Shown here: positions 6,872 through 8,595 of the stretch, piece after piece | Layout of the letters: each line of letters starts with the position of its first letter | Numbering within the stretch: the first letter of the stretch is position 1 | Source: an uncultured Dehalococcoidia bacterium | GTDB taxonomy: Bacteria; Chloroflexota; Dehalococcoidia; Dehalococcoidales; UBA3254 | Direction of reading: 5' to 3' | Length of the DNA stretch: 8,595 nucleotides | NCBI GenBank assembly: GCA_903890885.1 | Contig: CAITCX010000425.1 | Coordinates: 1-8,595 of the forward strand | Notes under the pieces: model-generated | Told to the model about the DNA's origin: nothing | Seen by the model: the letters and a program-made list of their open reading frames with translations, nothing else | Databases searched by the model: none | Program-made: the position numbers and the translations under genes

Positions 6872-6886
6872 CAGGCATACCGCTGT

Positions 6887-6925
6887 AAAAAAAGGCCTCG
6901 CATATATTTATGCGCGGCCTTTTTT
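6887..6925 (+). terminator. Strong intrinsic terminator after the radical SAM gene
   Basis: An A-run (6887-6893) is followed by GGCC-T-CGCAT, a 6-nt loop, ATGCG-C-GGCC and TTTTTT (6920-6925). The stem is 9 GC-rich pairs with one T/C mismatch, and the A and T tracts extend it. It lies 15 nt past the stop codon. The flanking A-run means it could also work on the minus strand. Confidence 0.9.
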
Positions 6926-6928
6926 GTG

Positions 6929-6960
6929 TTTACATTTCCTTACAAAAGCCTGAATATAAT
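6929..6960 (+). promoter_or_regulatory. Probable promoter for the nucleotidyltransferase-HD gene
   Basis: A perfect TATAAT (6955-6960), preceded by TGAA, lies 26 nt before the ATG at 6987. The -35 is weak: TTTACA (6929-6934) is 20 bp away, and TACATT (6931-6936) is 18 bp away. Placement just after the terminator supports an independent transcript with a leader of about 20 nt. Confidence 0.5.
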
Positions 6961-6986
6961 GAAAAAAGGTTTATAGAAGAGACCTG

Positions 6987-8090
6987 ATGAAAAAACTGGC
7001 TGCCATAATTTTAGCCGCCGGAATGTCCAGCCGGATGACCGCCTTCAAACCACTGCTAGAAGTGGGGGGTATGACGCTGGTAGACCGCCTTATATCAATA
7101 TATCAGCAAAATAAAGTTGACATAATATTGGTAACCGGTTGGAAAAACCAGGAATTAGCGGCAACCCTTAAGAACAATAATGTCGTTATAGCTGATAACC
7201 CTGATTTTCAACAGGGTATGTTCACTTCTGTAGCAGCCGGGGTAAGAGCGCTGGGCAATAATTATTCTGCATTTTTCATTCATCCTGTAGATATACCACT
7301 GGTAAGGCCGTGCGCGATCAGGCTTTTAGTGACTGCCCATGAGCAGCAGGCGGAGCGAATAATATATCCCACATACGGGGGGAAACGCGGGCACCCTGTT
7401 ATTGTTCCTGCCACCTTAAGTTCAAGGATACTGGCAGATAAACCTGAAGGGGGTCTAAGAGACATCCTGGCGGCTTATCCTCAACTGGCACTCGATGTTA
7501 AAACAGCGGACCGCTATATCCTGTTTGATATTGACACGCCGCAGGATTACCAAGAATTACTGGAAGGCTTCACAAAGTACGATATTCCAACCCTTGAGGA
7601 AAGCGAAGTGATTTTGAACGACCTTGGCGGCGTTCCGCAGGAAATAAAGAAACACGGACTGAAGGTAGCCGAAACGGCAATGACCATTGCACGCGCCCTG
7701 GCGGCGAAGGGTATCTGTATTGATTATGATGCAGTACAGGCCGGGGCCTTGCTGCATGACCTGGCTAAAGGGCAGCGGCACCACGATCAGGCAGGAGGGG
7801 AAATATTACGTGAAATGGGGTTCGGGAGAATAGCTGATATCGTGGAAGTCCACACCGATCTGCCCCCTGGTATAACAGATTGGGAAAGCAAGGTCGTCTA
7901 TTTGGCCGATAAGCTGGTGAAAGGAACAATTCTTGTGAACCTTGCCCAGCGTTACGCTGCGGTCGGCCGACCCTTCGAATTAACGCCGGAAATCGTCTCC
8001 CGGATTTTGACTCGCAGAAAAAGGGCGGAAGAAATTAAACAAGAGTTTGAGACAATACTGGATAGTTCCCTGGAACAGCTATTCCTTTAA
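6987..8090 (+). CDS. MobA/MocA-like nucleotidyltransferase fused to an HD-domain phosphohydrolase
   Basis: This 367-residue protein has two domains. Residues 1 to about 195 form a molybdenum-cofactor-type NTP transferase: LAAGMSSRM (9-17), K21, an Asp in HPVDIPL (D102) that probably binds Mg, and GKRGHPVIVP (132-141), which resembles MocA. MocA transfers CMP to molybdopterin for xanthine-dehydrogenase-like enzymes. Residues about 215-330 form an HD domain with H223, H257-D258, H265/H266, H289 and D308, the ligand pattern of metal-dependent phosphohydrolases. The usual Gly after RM is Thr (T18). I recall a family named after Desulfovibrio DVU_1551 with this build, not verified here. The coupled activity is unknown; the HD half may remove a nucleotide or phosphate from the product or its precursor. 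The start is ATG 6987 behind AGAAGAGA. No molybdoenzyme gene is in view. Confidence 0.85.
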   Translation: MKKLAAIILAAGMSSRMTAFKPLLEVGGMTLVDRLISIYQQNKVDIILVTGWKNQELAATLKNNNVVIADNPDFQQGMFTSVAAGVRALGNNYSAFFIHPVDIPLVRPCAIRLLVTAHEQQAERIIYPTYGGKRGHPVIVPATLSSRILADKPEGGLRDILAAYPQLALDVKTADRYILFDIDTPQDYQELLEGFTKYDIPTLEESEVILNDLGGVPQEIKKHGLKVAETAMTIARALAAKGICIDYDAVQAGALLHDLAKGQRHHDQAGGEILREMGFGRIADIVEVHTDLPPGITDWESKVVYLADKLVKGTILVNLAQRYAAVGRPFELTPEIVSRILTRRKRAEEIKQEFETILDSSLEQLFL

Positions 8091-8096
8091 ACTCTA

Positions 8097-8595
8097 TTAC
8101 CTGTTCTTGAAATTAGCTTTGCGTTTCTCCACAAAAGCCTTCATGCCTTCTTTCTGGTCCTCGGAAGCAAAACACCGGCAGAAATAGTTTTCATCCATAT
8201 CTGTGGCAGCGGCCAGGCTCATGTCCACCCCGCTGTTGCAGGACTTCTTAGCATAGTTCAGAGCTATACTGCTTTTGCTGAGTAACCTTGCGGCCATGGC
8301 TTTAGCTCCATCCATTAATTTACCAGACGGGACAACCTGGTTGAGAAAGCCCATCTCCAAAGCTGCTTGAGAATCGTAGGTATCGCCTGTAAAGATCATT
8401 TCTTTGGCCCTGGCCATTCCTATAAATCTAACCAATCGGGCAATACCGCCGCCGGCGGGAATAATGCCCAGATTTATTTCCGGCAGTCCGAATGTGGCAG
8501 TTTCAGAAGCAATTCTCAAATCACAGCACAAGGCCACTTCAAGCCCTCCACCCAGGCAAAAACCATTGATAGCCGCGATAACTGGTTGTTTGCAG
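8097..8595 (-). CDS. Enoyl-CoA hydratase/isomerase (crotonase) family protein, C-terminal part
   Basis: The 165 residues present correspond to roughly the last two thirds of a ~260-residue crotonase; the N-terminus is off the right edge. Open codons continue upstream of GTG 8537, starting at 8594 (CKQPVIAAINGFCLGGGLE), so that GTG is an internal Val, not the start. The oxyanion-hole segment NGFCLGGGLE is intact, followed by CCDLRIA and FGLPEINLGIIPAGGG. Both glutamates that act as acid/base in enoyl-CoA hydratase (GGGLE and LPE) are present, which favours true hydratase activity, for example 3-hydroxybutyryl-CoA dehydratase in butanoate or fatty-acid metabolism, over a non-hydratase crotonase. 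The exact substrate cannot be read from the sequence. It is convergent with the nucleotidyltransferase-HD gene with only 6 nt between stops and no terminator in the gap. Confidence 0.93.
   Translation of the reverse strand, partial: CKQPVIAAINGFCLGGGLEVALCCDLRIASETATFGLPEINLGIIPAGGGIARLVRFIGMARAKEMIFTGDTYDSQAALEMGFLNQVVPSGKLMDGAKAMAARLLSKSSIALNYAKKSCNSGVDMSLAAATDMDENYFCRCFASEDQKEGMKAFVEKRKANFKNR

Noticed and set aside
8535..8537. GTG as the start of the crotonase gene
   Set aside because: In-frame conserved crotonase sequence (NGFCLGGGLE) continues upstream to the window edge, so this codon is an internal Val.
1..8595. tRNA, rRNA, CRISPR arrays, insertion sequences
   Set aside because: No cloverleaf-like segment, regular repeat-spacer array, transposase frame or terminal inverted repeats were seen.

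Overview
The window looks like chromosomal DNA from an anaerobic, low-to-mid GC Firmicute, probably in the Clostridia. This is inferred from gene content (class II GlpX bisphosphatase, Mfd, a DUF4070-type radical SAM protein, a MocA-like/HD fusion, a crotonase), from GTG and TTG starts, and from purine-rich Shine-Dalgarno (SD) sites. No rRNA or marker gene allows a firmer placement. There is no sign of a mobile element, CRISPR array, tRNA or phage.

Layout, left to right. (1) 1-443, minus strand: the first 31 codons of an RluA-family pseudouridine synthase without an S4 domain. A 32-codon small membrane-protein ORF lies directly upstream. Further upstream is a possible second tiny membrane-protein frame interrupted by one TGA, and then a good sigma-A-like promoter. 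(2) 444-662: apparently non-coding, with a direct repeat, an orphan SD and the probable glpX terminator hairpin. (3) 663-1664, minus: glpX. (4) 1665-1810: divergent regulatory region with nested inverted repeats, a promoter for mfd, and a 5' leader that can form two mutually exclusive hairpins, one of which buries the mfd SD. (5) 1811-5269, plus: complete mfd. (6) 5354-6871, plus: B12-binding/radical SAM protein of unknown substrate, closed by a strong intrinsic terminator. (7) 6987-8090, plus: a protein joining a MobA/MocA-like nucleotidyltransferase to an HD metal-dependent phosphohydrolase domain, with its own promoter. (8) 8097-8595, minus: C-terminal part of an enoyl-CoA hydratase, convergent with the previous gene.

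The genes do not form one pathway. They are separate units: RNA modification, gluconeogenesis, transcription-coupled repair, an orphan radical SAM enzyme, probable molybdenum-cofactor nucleotide chemistry, and acyl-CoA metabolism. The most notable signals are the SD-sequestering leader of mfd, the tiny membrane-protein ORFs ahead of the pseudouridine synthase, and the nucleotidyltransferase-HD fusion. I did not find convincing evidence of a wholly new multi-gene system.
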